Source: Candidatus Auribacterota bacterium
GTDB taxonomy: Bacteria; Auribacterota; JAFGBW01
DNA length: 23,211 nucleotides
Direction of reading: 5' to 3'
Assembly (NCBI GenBank): GCA_016932965.1
Contig: JAFGBW010000250.1
Location: 1 to 23,211, forward strand
Part shown: positions 15,746-23,211 of the stretch, in pieces
Layout of the letters: every line of letters begins with the position of its first letter
How positions within the stretch are numbered: position 1 is the stretch's first letter
The notes under the pieces: generated by a model
What the model was told of the DNA's origin: nothing
The model's input: the letters and a program-made list of their open reading frames with translations, nothing else
The model's database searches: none
Program-made: the position numbers and the translations under genes

Positions 15746-16951
15746 TCAACACCATTCCTGTAATAGATCAAGATACTGGGAAAGCAAACGAGTTGTTAAA
15801 AATTTTTCTGTCACGGATTTTTTTGCATTCTCCCCGAGCTTGATGGCCAGGGATTTATTTTGCAATATTTCAATAATCCGCTCTGCAAACCCCTGATAAT
15901 CCAGGGGATCCAATAGAAATCCGTTTTTTCCGTCCTTAATCTGCAAAGGAATGCCGCCACAATTGGATGCCACCACCGGTTTTGATTTCCACATAGCTTC
16001 GGTCACGCACAAACAAAAACCTTCTTTGATGGATTTTTGAATGATCACATCGGAAACAGAATATACGGCATTTACGAGACAGTCATTGCTTCCCATGACA
16101 AAAAGCACATCCTGTTTTTCGAATGTTTTGGCTTTTCTCTTGATTTTATTGAATATATCCATTCCTTCCGGATCATCCGTGGCTAGATTATAACAGTATA
16201 AAAGCCGGCAATCGATTTTTTCTTTCACCCGTTGATACACATCCAAAAGCCCTTCCGGATCCTTCCATTGATCCATGCGGGATACCTGAGTGATGAGCGG
16301 CTTGTCAGTTGGAATGCCTGCATCCCGGATCAGACTGGAAATCAAATCCGGGTTCAGACTTTGATTTTTCAGGGAAAGCGGATCTATGGCCGGATGAATG
16401 ATTTTCTGAGGGATGGGGATGTCCTTTTTAACATAGGATTCGCTTGAAACGATCATGACGTCATATCGCAGAATATATTTTTTTAAAAATTCCCATAGTT
16501 TAGGCTGGGGATTGGACAAATCAATATGGCACCTCCATGCCCAGGAATTTTTCTTTTGATAATGCCGGATCAACGGAAGCGGCTGGGGATCATGGACCAC
16601 TACGAAATCATGATCAATATGCGTATAGGAAGCAAAGGATTCATTCACATCCAGATATAATTTTTTTTCATCCTCGGTGATATCGATATCGGCGCTTTGC
16701 AATGCGTTATGGATTTTTTTAGTGACCTCATAAAAGGAAGGATTGCCATGCAGCACTCTCCATCCGGTATCCACAGAAATATTATTCATCAATGGGATTA
16801 AAGAATTCAATATTTCTGCCACTCCTCCACCAATAAAGGTGGAATTCACCATTAATAAATGTTTGCCGTATAATTTGGAGGCTTTTTTAAAAATTTCGGA
16901 AATGACCGGTTCTCCAACAATGTTGATGTAATCATCAATGGTTTTGATCAT
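15746..16951 (-). CDS. treT: Trehalose glycosyltransferring synthase (TreT-like, GT4)
   Basis: A 401-residue GT-B glycosyltransferase. VNSTFIGGGVAEILNSLIPL near residues 35-55 and WRVLHGNPSFYEVTKKIHNA near 65-85 are typical of TreT. So are DFVVVHDPQPLPL, SWAWRCHIDLSNP, SRMDQWKDPEG and the GT4 donor-binding EGFCLCVTEAMW. TreT makes trehalose from a nucleotide-glucose and glucose, and can run in reverse. The frame would allow a GTG at 16957, but AAGGAG (16957-16962) with 5-base spacing selects ATG 16951. It is known mainly from archaea and some bacteria. The cytosolic product serves as an osmolyte or carbon store. No trehalose transporter or hydrolase is in view. A related GT4 of other specificity is possible. 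Confidence 0.8.
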   Translation of the reverse strand: MIKTIDDYINIVGEPVISEIFKKASKLYGKHLLMVNSTFIGGGVAEILNSLIPLMNNISVDTGWRVLHGNPSFYEVTKKIHNALQSADIDITEDEKKLYLDVNESFASYTHIDHDFVVVHDPQPLPLIRHYQKKNSWAWRCHIDLSNPQPKLWEFLKKYILRYDVMIVSSESYVKKDIPIPQKIIHPAIDPLSLKNQSLNPDLISSLIRDAGIPTDKPLITQVSRMDQWKDPEGLLDVYQRVKEKIDCRLLYCYNLATDDPEGMDIFNKIKRKAKTFEKQDVLFVMGSNDCLVNAVYSVSDVIIQKSIKEGFCLCVTEAMWKSKPVVASNCGGIPLQIKDGKNGFLLDPLDYQGFAERIIEILQNKSLAIKLGENAKKSVTEKFLTTRLLSQYLDLLQEWC

Positions 16952-17354
16952 AGTCACTCCTTTTCATGCTATTGTCTTAACTATCCTTAACACAAATAAG
17001 GGTATTTAATCAATTCATCCTTACAAAATTATATCCCTTTTAGGAGGGATTCTGCGACAATAAACAGTCATGTAACCTGCATTCCGGGGTTGAAAATCTT
17101 GAAAAAGTATAGCAACCAACTCATTTCATCGGAAAGCACCCAGTGCCGCCGCTCATATCAAACGTCATCTCTATATAAACTGAGTCTCCCGATCCCCGAA
17201 AGTAAAAAATGATTTTAAAACCGGTTTTTATTGCTATAAAATAGCCTCCCGACTTTTTCTTGTTTCAAGAATACAGACGGCAGCAATGATTTTCTTTTAA
17301 AAAAGGAAACTTGAAGGAAAATTTTCCTTCAGACAATATCCGGGTTAGGATCGC
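16952..17354. other. Intergenic region between treT and rlmB
   Basis: About 400 bases without a gene I can support. It is AT-rich and should hold the divergent promoters for treT (minus) and rlmB (plus). The only distinct element is the perfect palindrome at 17313-17330. No tRNA or riboswitch fold was recognised. Confidence 0.5.
17313..17330. promoter_or_regulatory. Perfect 18-bp palindrome upstream of rlmB
   Basis: GAAGGAAAATTTTCCTTC has no mismatch and no loop, and ends 24 bases before the rlmB ATG. An operator for a dimeric repressor, or a structure in the 5' leader, are both possible. Its AT centre makes a chance origin conceivable. Confidence 0.4.
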
Positions 17355-18098
17355 ATGTCTGCACAAAATAAATTGATTTACGGAATCCGGCCGGTGATGG
17401 AATTGCTCCATACCACATCCTCAGTAAAAGTGGTCTGGTTTGAGCAGGAAAAACAGCATGAATCCTTGGAGGAGATGAAGTCCCTTTGCAGAAAAAAAGG
17501 GATAAAATCAGCGATAAAAAGCGCCCGGTACCTGGACAAACTATGCTCCCATTCCCTGCATCAAGGGGTAGCGGCGTTATACATCCCGCCGGAACTGGAG
17601 ATTGCATTTGAAAAAGCAAACTCAGCCCCGCGTAGCGAATGGTGGCTGTGCCTTTATCTCGATCAGATTCAGGACCCCCACAATTTCGGTGCCATTGTCC
17701 GTTCAGCGGAAAATTTCGCTGTGGACCAGATTTTTTATCCTGAACATCACAACGCCCCTTTCAATCCTGTTGCTTTTAAAACATCCGCTGGCGCAGGAAT
17801 CCATAATCCGCCTTACAAAATCTCTTCGGTTTCAAATATGTTTGACAAATTCAAAACGCATTCTTTTGAAATAGTCGGCGCCTTGCCGGAAGAAGGGACA
17901 CTCATCAGTGAAACGGATTTTAAAAAAAACATGGTGCTGGTTATTGGAAACGAAGGGGAAGGAATCACAGGAAAAATAAAAAAATACTGCACGGCTTTTG
18001 TCCGGATACCTGCCTATGGAAAAGTGGCATCTCTCAATGCATCGGTCTCAGCCGGGATCATGCTCTATGAAATTCAAAGGCAGCGGCAGAAAAAATGA
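17355..18098 (+). CDS. rlmB: 23S rRNA (guanosine-2'-O)-methyltransferase RlmB / TrmH family
   Basis: A 247-residue SPOUT methyltransferase of usual length. The N-terminal substrate-binding domain (about 1-80) has LIYGIRPVMELL and HQGVAALY. The knotted catalytic domain has LDQIQDPHNFGAIVRSAE at about 102-119, VIGNEGEGI at about 196-204, and the SAM-knot motif IPAYGKVASLNASVSAGIML at about 218-237. RlmB methylates the 2'-O of G2251 in the peptidyl-transferase loop of 23S rRNA. AGGA lies shortly before the ATG. Its 3' end overlaps the convergent gene by 25 bases. A tRNA 2'-O-methyltransferase of the same family cannot be fully excluded. Confidence 0.9.
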   Translation: MSAQNKLIYGIRPVMELLHTTSSVKVVWFEQEKQHESLEEMKSLCRKKGIKSAIKSARYLDKLCSHSLHQGVAALYIPPELEIAFEKANSAPRSEWWLCLYLDQIQDPHNFGAIVRSAENFAVDQIFYPEHHNAPFNPVAFKTSAGAGIHNPPYKISSVSNMFDKFKTHSFEIVGALPEEGTLISETDFKKNMVLVIGNEGEGITGKIKKYCTAFVRIPAYGKVASLNASVSAGIMLYEIQRQRQKK

Positions 18099-18877
18099 TG
18101 GCCGAGCCGTCTCACAACTGACGGCAGATTACCTCGTTTTCCGGCAATCGAAAATGCACCGGAAAGAAGTATAGACCGGATGGTAGAAAACAGGTCTTTT
18201 TCTTCCTCCACATCTTTGCTGATGATGCCATAGCTTCCGATATATTGTTCTTCTCCCTGAAAAGGAAGGGGGTCTGTTCCTGCCAAAACCTGATAACCTT
18301 TTTCCTGCGCCGAGAGCATGACAGAGGGTATCTTGAAGATGTCAGGCCGCAACGTCGTGTCTCCTATAAGAATCTGCTGATTAGAATAACGTTTTAAAAG
18401 GCTTTGAATTATTTTCCCCCTTTTAAAAAACCATTTCCCGGGTGCCCAGCTCAATACCGGAATGCCTTCACTTGACAGGATTTGTTCGATAATCTCTTCT
18501 GAAGCCAATCCGTTTTGAATATCTTCATCCTGCATGAGTCCCAGGATTTCAATCCTGTCTTTTGATACGATTTGTCTTCCGGCAATGAGATACAGCTTAT
18601 CTTTTACGGAATCAGTGACTTCCAGGATCCGCTCTTCAACAGATTGAATGGTAAATTCATCACCCTCAATCCTGAGCACGCCTTCCTTGAATTGATGAAA
18701 AAAATGGTAAGGTTGTCCTTCGGTCAGGAAAAGCAGCTTGGTGAAAGGTCCAACTGCAGATGGATTTTTCATAAGGCTGTTTAAATGGTTAAAACCGCTT
18801 TTGAAAGCCTGAACCAGGTCATAATAGGGATAAAGATGAACATGAGTGTCAGCAGCAATGATCATAGGAATTTTCAT
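18074..18877 (-). CDS. PHP/amidohydrolase-like hypothetical protein
   Basis: A 267-residue protein when started at ATG 18877 (MKIPMIIAADTHVHLYPYYD). The DTHVH motif near the N-terminus is the first metal-binding element of PHP and amidohydrolase proteins. Later histidines or acidic residues are in HFFHQFKEGVL, VLSWAPGKWFF, LIGDTTLRPDIF and LAGTDPLPF, the last a plausible distal metal aspartate. I know similar uncharacterised proteins but no assigned reaction. Upstream in-frame codons back to 18913 start with MEWFWIY, which I consider less likely. The 3' end overlaps the rlmB stop from the other strand. It stands alone with no operon partner. Confidence 0.6.
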   Translation of the reverse strand: MKIPMIIAADTHVHLYPYYDLVQAFKSGFNHLNSLMKNPSAVGPFTKLLFLTEGQPYHFFHQFKEGVLRIEGDEFTIQSVEERILEVTDSVKDKLYLIAGRQIVSKDRIEILGLMQDEDIQNGLASEEIIEQILSSEGIPVLSWAPGKWFFKRGKIIQSLLKRYSNQQILIGDTTLRPDIFKIPSVMLSAQEKGYQVLAGTDPLPFQGEEQYIGSYGIISKDVEEEKDLFSTIRSILLSGAFSIAGKRGNLPSVVRRLGHHFFCRCL

Positions 18878-18934
18878 AACATAATGTTCCCGATAAATCC
18901 AGAACCATTCCAAATGATAATTCTATCGCAGCTA

Positions 18935-19002
18935 ATTGAAAATTTTGAATTAAGAATTGAGAATTGTGATAAATATGACACAATCTACATGCTAGATGCT
19001 AG
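18935..19002. repeat. Simple AT-rich repeat with a tandem ATGCTAG pair
   Basis: GAATT-type units recur at 18935-18966 (TTGAATTAAGAATTGAGAAT) and are followed by ATGCTAG twice, at 18989-18995 and 18996-19002. They sit between the divergent PHP-like and TPR genes. The tandem creates a spurious ATG 21 bases upstream of the better start of the TPR gene. Confidence 0.4.
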
Positions 19003-19016
19003 AGGTAACTAACGCT

Positions 19017-20453
19017 ATGTCTGGATTATTTATAAAAATAAAACAGAAGACCTTCCAGGGAGTCTTTTTTCTTCTATTTATGCTTTCTGTTGTTTCCGGG
19101 ATTTCTTCAACACCTGAAGAAGAGTTCGCCCTTCATTTTTTTGAACCTGAGGCCCATGTCCGGTTAGCCAAATCGTATCATGACTCACGGCAAATGCTTT
19201 TGGCATTCATGATTCTGGAAAAAGCGCGAACAGCTTACTTTGATCCAGGACAGATACTCATTTTGTTTGACCATCTCTTTCATCAAAAACCGTTAAAGGA
19301 AGATTCCCAGGAAGCGGTCTCAATTTTAATGCAAGCGGCTGACAGCGCAACCAATCTAGCGATTCAGGAATCGCTTCTGCAATATTATCTTCTGCATGAA
19401 AAATGGAATTCTGCCGAAAATGCCCTGAACAGACTAATGGATCTTGATCCAAACTGTTTTGATTACTGCCTTCAAATGGACCAGCTCACGTCTTTGATGG
19501 GAAAACCTCTTGAGTCATCCTTCTCGGATCATTTCCTCAGAAAGCATCCCGAATCCATTGAAGCTGTCTTAGATAAATTGAATAAGGAAAGAGACCTCCA
19601 TCCCGAAACCTGCCTAACCAAAGCAATGGAACTACTCAAAACATATCCAGATAAGGGGGAACTAAAGCTCTTTCTTGCGGACCTCCTCTGGAAAAGCGGC
19701 CAAACCAAAGAGGCGCAATCTCATTATCTGCAAGCTGAAAAAAAAGGCTCAAAAAATCCTTTCATTCTTTATGCTTGCGGACTGCATTTCGAAAAAGATC
19801 TCCGACAAACCGAACGGGCACTTACATGCTATCTGAAAGCTTATTTTCAAGACCCGGAATACCGTTTCCCGGTCTCTCACGGTCCGCAATCATCTCAGAG
19901 GCTGGCTTCCCTGATTCATCTTCTGGCTGGAAAGGACGCATCGGAAACATTTGAAATTGTTCGGAAAACGGATTTTCTTTCCTATCTTTTCGCACCGGAG
20001 AATCCAATGCTTCAATTGCTTATCCTGGAATGGATGGCTGATAAAAATCCGGTAAAATACAAGGATTTTTTCATCCAAGCCCTTTCTCATCCTTATCCTT
20101 CGCTCAGATGGAGATCTGTTGAAATCCTCGTGGAAGAATCGCTGTTAAACCAGGAAGACATTGAAACCCTGTTCAATTCCTCAAACCCGGTAGTAAAGGG
20201 ACTCTCTTTTTATATCGGTGAATCCCTGCATCACCCGAAAACCAAAATTCATATCAAAGATGCGTTAAAAAGCCCTGTGCAATTATGGCGTTATGATGGC
20301 ATTTCCAGTCTGTTACAAAATCAGGATCCGGATGCAATAAATATCATACAAGAACTGCTATCCACGGAAAGCCATCCCTGGTTTCAAACCTGGCTGAAGC
20401 AAAACCTGCAAATGATTGAAAAAACAGGCAATAAAAAACACCAACACAATTAA
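19017..20453 (+). CDS. Secreted TPR/HEAT-like repeat protein
   Basis: A 478-residue protein. Started at ATG 19017 (AGAGG about 11 bases upstream) it opens MSGLFIKIKQKTFQGVFFLL then FMLSVVSGISS, a convincing signal peptide. The mature part is built of paired helices, with TPR-like units such as WNSAENALNRLMDLDPN, LADLLWKSGQTKEAQSHYLQ and RALTCYLKAYFQDPE. From about residue 345 helical pairs such as PYPSLRWRSVEILVEESL and PVQLWRYDGISSLLQNQDPD look like HEAT repeats. It is probably periplasmic or surface-anchored and mediates protein contacts; no catalytic site is evident. An in-frame ATG at 18996 lies inside a short tandem repeat. It converges on the GT4 gene with 18 bases between. Confidence 0.65.
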   Translation: MSGLFIKIKQKTFQGVFFLLFMLSVVSGISSTPEEEFALHFFEPEAHVRLAKSYHDSRQMLLAFMILEKARTAYFDPGQILILFDHLFHQKPLKEDSQEAVSILMQAADSATNLAIQESLLQYYLLHEKWNSAENALNRLMDLDPNCFDYCLQMDQLTSLMGKPLESSFSDHFLRKHPESIEAVLDKLNKERDLHPETCLTKAMELLKTYPDKGELKLFLADLLWKSGQTKEAQSHYLQAEKKGSKNPFILYACGLHFEKDLRQTERALTCYLKAYFQDPEYRFPVSHGPQSSQRLASLIHLLAGKDASETFEIVRKTDFLSYLFAPENPMLQLLILEWMADKNPVKYKDFFIQALSHPYPSLRWRSVEILVEESLLNQEDIETLFNSSNPVVKGLSFYIGESLHHPKTKIHIKDALKSPVQLWRYDGISSLLQNQDPDAINIIQELLSTESHPWFQTWLKQNLQMIEKTGNKKHQHN

Positions 20454-20471
20454 GGAGTAAGTCTATCTAGA

Positions 20472-21431
20472 TCAAACTCCGTAAACTATCTCCTTCCAGG
20501 CAGAAAGCAGTTCTTCCTTCATACAATCTTTGGAATAATGAGTGCATATATGTTCCGATGCTTTTCTTCTTTTATGGTCCATTTCACCGGGTTGCAAACG
20601 GACCCATTGAAGGACCTGTTCAACCGTGCGTGCAAAATCAATGACGGAGCCAGTCTGGATAGGCCATGAGAATTCAGGGAGAAAGAATTTCCTGCCTCCA
20701 TTTCCATGATATCCTATGACTAGGCATCCGCTGGACATGGCTTCTGCGGCGGGCAGATTGAATCCTTCCGGATAACCAAAACTCAAAAATATAAGAGACT
20801 CTTTTAAAATAGCCGCTACGTCTTTTTCATTTTTATTTTCTATAGGGACCAATTCAAAATCTTCCAGAACATTTCTGAATTTTAAAATGTTGATCACCTG
20901 CTCCAGTTGAGGCCGGTTTTTTCTTGTCATGAATGAGATTTGCTTCTGTTTTTTCTCAGAAAAGGAAAAAATGTCCGGACAAATGGCATTTCTTACATGG
21001 TATGTTTTCAATTGAGGGAACACATAAGCCAGATAATCCATTGCATCTTCTGATACCGTGATGGCCGCTGCTGTATCAGGATGCACATAGGGAGTTGTTT
21101 TATTCTGTTTATCCAGTGTATAGCCATCAAATGTATAATAAGCATTCTGATTAAAAATAACTTTTTTAATGCCCTTTCCCACCTCAGAAATAAGGGGTCC
21201 CCAGGCTTCCGGGAAAACCAGATAATCTTTGTCTGTGAGAGAAAAATCCGATAAATAAGCCAAAGGCGCGTGATGTTCAAACCAGGTGCATCGAAAAGGC
21301 TTATTTTTATGAAGGACATAGGCGGGAAAACCATTATCCGACAACAATTCCACATGCCGATAAATCATTTTAAAGCCACCGGTTGGACTGTCATGGTCCG
21401 AACATAAATAATAGATAGCAGGAATTGACAC
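20472..21431 (-). CDS. Glycosyltransferase, GT4-like (GT-B fold)
   Basis: A 319-residue protein with a GT-B layout. The N-terminal half begins SIPAIYYLCSDHDSPTGGFK and contains VSEDAMDYLAYVFP, and the C-terminal half has the donor-site stretch LSFGYPEGFNLPAAEAMSSG then VIGYHGNGG. EGFNLPAAEAM corresponds to the EGFGLPxLEAM element of GT4. The start is GTG at 21431 with AAGGAA about 9 bases upstream. It should add a sugar to a surface glycan or lipid, donor unknown. Its promoter would lie in the repeat-bearing gap. It is slightly short for GT4 but complete at both ends. Confidence 0.78.
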   Translation of the reverse strand: MSIPAIYYLCSDHDSPTGGFKMIYRHVELLSDNGFPAYVLHKNKPFRCTWFEHHAPLAYLSDFSLTDKDYLVFPEAWGPLISEVGKGIKKVIFNQNAYYTFDGYTLDKQNKTTPYVHPDTAAAITVSEDAMDYLAYVFPQLKTYHVRNAICPDIFSFSEKKQKQISFMTRKNRPQLEQVINILKFRNVLEDFELVPIENKNEKDVAAILKESLIFLSFGYPEGFNLPAAEAMSSGCLVIGYHGNGGRKFFLPEFSWPIQTGSVIDFARTVEQVLQWVRLQPGEMDHKRRKASEHICTHYSKDCMKEELLSAWKEIVYGV

Positions 21432-21793
21432 GAATACATTTCCTTATAAAAATAATGGATAGGAGAATCATAGTCAGTTACCTTCATCAGAGACTACAGG
21501 CTTAGAATACGTATCAGCTTTAAGCCTCTTTGTATGAACCATTCAAAGCGGCATGATAATCAATGATATTCTTAAAATATTTTTTTCACCACGGAGGACA
21601 CGCACGAAGGAAGCAAGCGAAAGGCCGGTGATTTGAGATTTGAAATTTAAAATTCATCATACCTACAGGCTAACTGACTCCCTCCGTGAACTCCGTGGTG
21701 AGTTTTCCTCCCTCCACTTCGCCTGGATTATAATGATTCTTATATTTTATAATAGAGCAGAAATTTATCCAGCCTTTTGGTTCCAACAGGGCT
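21432..21793. other. Intergenic gap holding an inverted repeat
   Basis: No gene was supported here. It contains a 7-bp stem pair at 21498-21537, the CACCACGGAG inverted pair described separately, a simple run ATTTGAGATTTGAAATTTAA near 21633-21652, and AT-rich sequence. It separates two minus-strand genes, so it should include the GT4 promoter. Confidence 0.5.
21586..21701. repeat. Inverted repeat with TCACCACGGAG arms
   Basis: TCACCACGGAG at 21586-21596 pairs with CTCCGTGGTGA at 21691-21701, 94 bases apart. The right arm also reads CTCCGTGAACTCCGTGGTG, an internally repeated CTCCGTG unit. Such sequences recur as intergenic repeats in environmental genomes; whether it is a mobile miniature element is not shown. 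Confidence 0.5.
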
Positions 21794-22696
21794 TTAAATA
21801 AATTCACCGCCTTCAATACGGCTGATGAAGGTAGCGCGGCAGTCTGCGCACAGAAAAAGACGGTATTCTGTCCATATTTCCTTGGTGAGTTCTTTTTCGG
21901 GTTTAGATCTGGTCATTTCATACAAATTTCCCATTTCCTCTTCGAATTCTTCCTTGGAAGCGAATTCATCTTCCTCTTTGAAACGAAGATTACGGGACGG
22001 ATAAATTTCTATACGGCCGATGTAAGGAGCTTTCAATCCCTTGATGTCTTTTCCACAGCCATCACAGGTAAAAGGAATCGCTGATTCCAATCTAGCCAGG
22101 ACTTCCTCCCTTTTCTCCTGTGGAAGAGACTCGACCTGCTTCCATGCCAGATAATGACGCTGACATTTCGGTGTTTCATTGAAAAATTCATTTAAAATGG
22201 ACTGAATCTCTACATAAGTCTCGTCATTTTCAAAAACATGAAAGTCCACAAGGAATTCACGCATCGTGTTTGAAACGGGAAAAACAGGCAGACTATAGAC
22301 AAAAAGAAGAATGGAATCACAGAATTCCTCTTTGCCTTCCAGCACTGTGGAAAGAGCGGAATCAATATGCCAGACTTCTTCATGAAAAAAATTTTTCAGG
22401 ATCCCCAGATACTCTTCGTTGATGAAATTAAAAACAGCCGAAGAGACTTCCGATAAAAGCGGATCATTGAAATGATCCAGATAATTTTGAAGATCCGGAA
22501 TAGAGCCCTCATCCACGTTTAACTCCATCTGACCAAGATCATTTTGAATATAGGTCAGAGCCTGAGTGCCGAAAACCGGGATCATGAGTGAACATAATAA
22601 TGACCCGCAAGTACCGTAAGAATAAGGGAAAACACGGGGAGAAGAGATTTCCCGCATCAATTGTTCATGGATGCTTTTAATCAAATTATAGCTCAT
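21794..22696 (-). CDS. Hypothetical protein with a C-terminal two-CxxC zinc site
   Basis: A 300-residue protein I do not recognise. The N-terminal two thirds is predicted mostly helical and acidic, with no signal peptide (MSYNLIKSIHEQLMREIS). The C-terminal part has FTCDGCGKDI and, about 75 residues later, RLFLCADCRATF. Four cysteines in two CxxC knuckles can bind one zinc ion, as in zinc-ribbon or LIM-like modules. Between them lies the acidic segment FKEEDEFASKEEFEEEMG. This suggests protein or nucleic-acid binding, not a known enzyme. The gene stands alone, with 234 bases to the divergent gene upstream. Confidence 0.55.
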   Translation of the reverse strand: MSYNLIKSIHEQLMREISSPRVFPYSYGTCGSLLCSLMIPVFGTQALTYIQNDLGQMELNVDEGSIPDLQNYLDHFNDPLLSEVSSAVFNFINEEYLGILKNFFHEEVWHIDSALSTVLEGKEEFCDSILLFVYSLPVFPVSNTMREFLVDFHVFENDETYVEIQSILNEFFNETPKCQRHYLAWKQVESLPQEKREEVLARLESAIPFTCDGCGKDIKGLKAPYIGRIEIYPSRNLRFKEEDEFASKEEFEEEMGNLYEMTRSKPEKELTKEIWTEYRLFLCADCRATFISRIEGGEFI

Positions 22697-22930
22697 GAGA
22701 ATCTTCTTTTACTTTTTAGGTCATTTTGGGGGAACCCAACAAAAATCATATATTATCACAATAGAAAGTTACCCTGATTTAGAATGGATGTAAATAGATT
22801 AAAATTGTATTTTAATATAATTTGAATCCTGATATATATATTTAAAAAAGCATAAACACAAACTTCCGCCTGAACGGGTGTTTTGGCGGTGTCCACTCAA
22901 TGAAACCTAAACTTTATTAAGGATCGAACC

Positions 22931-23211
22931 ATGAACCCTTATAAAAGTCAAAGATCTAGATTCATCATCAATCCACGGTTTCAATACCGGTTGATCGGCT
23001 TGTTTATGGCTGTCTCCATCCTCATGTCCGCTGCTATCCTCACGTTTGCCTGGACCAGCTATACTTCTTTCACATCCAAACTGGCTCAGAAGCAAAATGA
23101 AATGAGCCTCTATACTGAGATGGTGAATGAATTCATGGAATCCGGCGTCACGGTATTCTGGGTGCCACAGGAATTCAAAAAAGATTTCTTTATCAAATTA
23201 CTGGCTTTTAC
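22931..23211 (+). CDS. Membrane protein start, possibly a HAMP-type signal transducer (cut by window end)
   Basis: ATG 22931 follows AAGGA at a good distance and the frame is open to the last base, giving 93 codons. It begins MNPYKSQRSRFIINPRFQYR then LIGLFMAVSILMSAAILTF, a positively charged short tail and one membrane helix. An extracytoplasmic region follows (SYTSFTSKLAQKQNEMSLYT). The INPRFQ lead-in before the helix is a form I associate with chemoreceptor-like and HAMP-containing proteins in delta-type bacteria. No HAMP or output domain is in the window, so the assignment is tentative. Confidence 0.5.
   Translation, partial: MNPYKSQRSRFIINPRFQYRLIGLFMAVSILMSAAILTFAWTSYTSFTSKLAQKQNEMSLYTEMVNEFMESGVTVFWVPQEFKKDFFIKLLAF

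Noticed and set aside
22871-22890. CCGCC...GGCGG pairing upstream of the last gene
   Set aside because: A 5-bp stem with a long loop and no T-tract; too weak to call a terminator or operator.

Overview
The window looks like a chromosomal segment of a Gram-negative bacterium of moderate to low GC. It carries lipid-linked sugar transfer (GT39), capsule and sialic-type sugar genes, signal peptides and a FecCD-type vitamin transporter. The IS91-type transposase remnant, the CCCTGCAGC-type palindromes and the CACCACGGAG repeat recall Desulfobacterota-like environmental genomes. That placement is an impression from memory, not a computed result.

Layout. (1) 1-3869, plus strand: tail of a small protein resembling RNA polymerase omega, a MerR regulator, a GT2 glycosyltransferase whose TTG start overlaps the MerR stop, then a compact set for cobalamin-type uptake and salvage (FecCD permease, ABC ATPase, CobC-like phosphatase). 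(2) 3873-13868, all minus strand: a polysaccharide block read as frameshifted membrane protein, M14 metallopeptidase, SAM methyltransferase, AsnB-like amidotransferase, broken capsule glycosyltransferase, NeuC-like UDP-GlcNAc 2-epimerase, broken methyltransferase and a broken unknown gene. A degenerate IS91-family transposase and two REP-like palindromes lie at its upstream edge. Four of the eight cargo genes and the transposase are broken, while the other four are intact. (3) 14049-18913: GT39 transferase, TreT-like trehalose synthase, rlmB, and a PHP/amidohydrolase-like protein. (4) 19017-23211: secreted TPR/HEAT-like protein, GT4 glycosyltransferase, a repeat-bearing gap, a 300-residue protein with a two-CxxC zinc site, and the start of a membrane protein cut by the window end.

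How it fits together. The centre appears to be a horizontally acquired surface-polysaccharide island in decay. Its sugar-precursor and amidation enzymes survive, but the capsule glycosyltransferase and a methyltransferase do not. The damage is uneven: one gene has four in-frame stops and no indel, the next gene has three one-base homopolymer indels, and the capsule gene has about eight frameshifts, beside long intact genes. That argues for real decay more than uniform sequencing error, though read-level checking is needed. I found no convincing new defence or mobile system. The most unusual intact neighbourhood is the M14 peptidase, methyltransferase and AsnB trio. No tRNA, rRNA or CRISPR array was seen.
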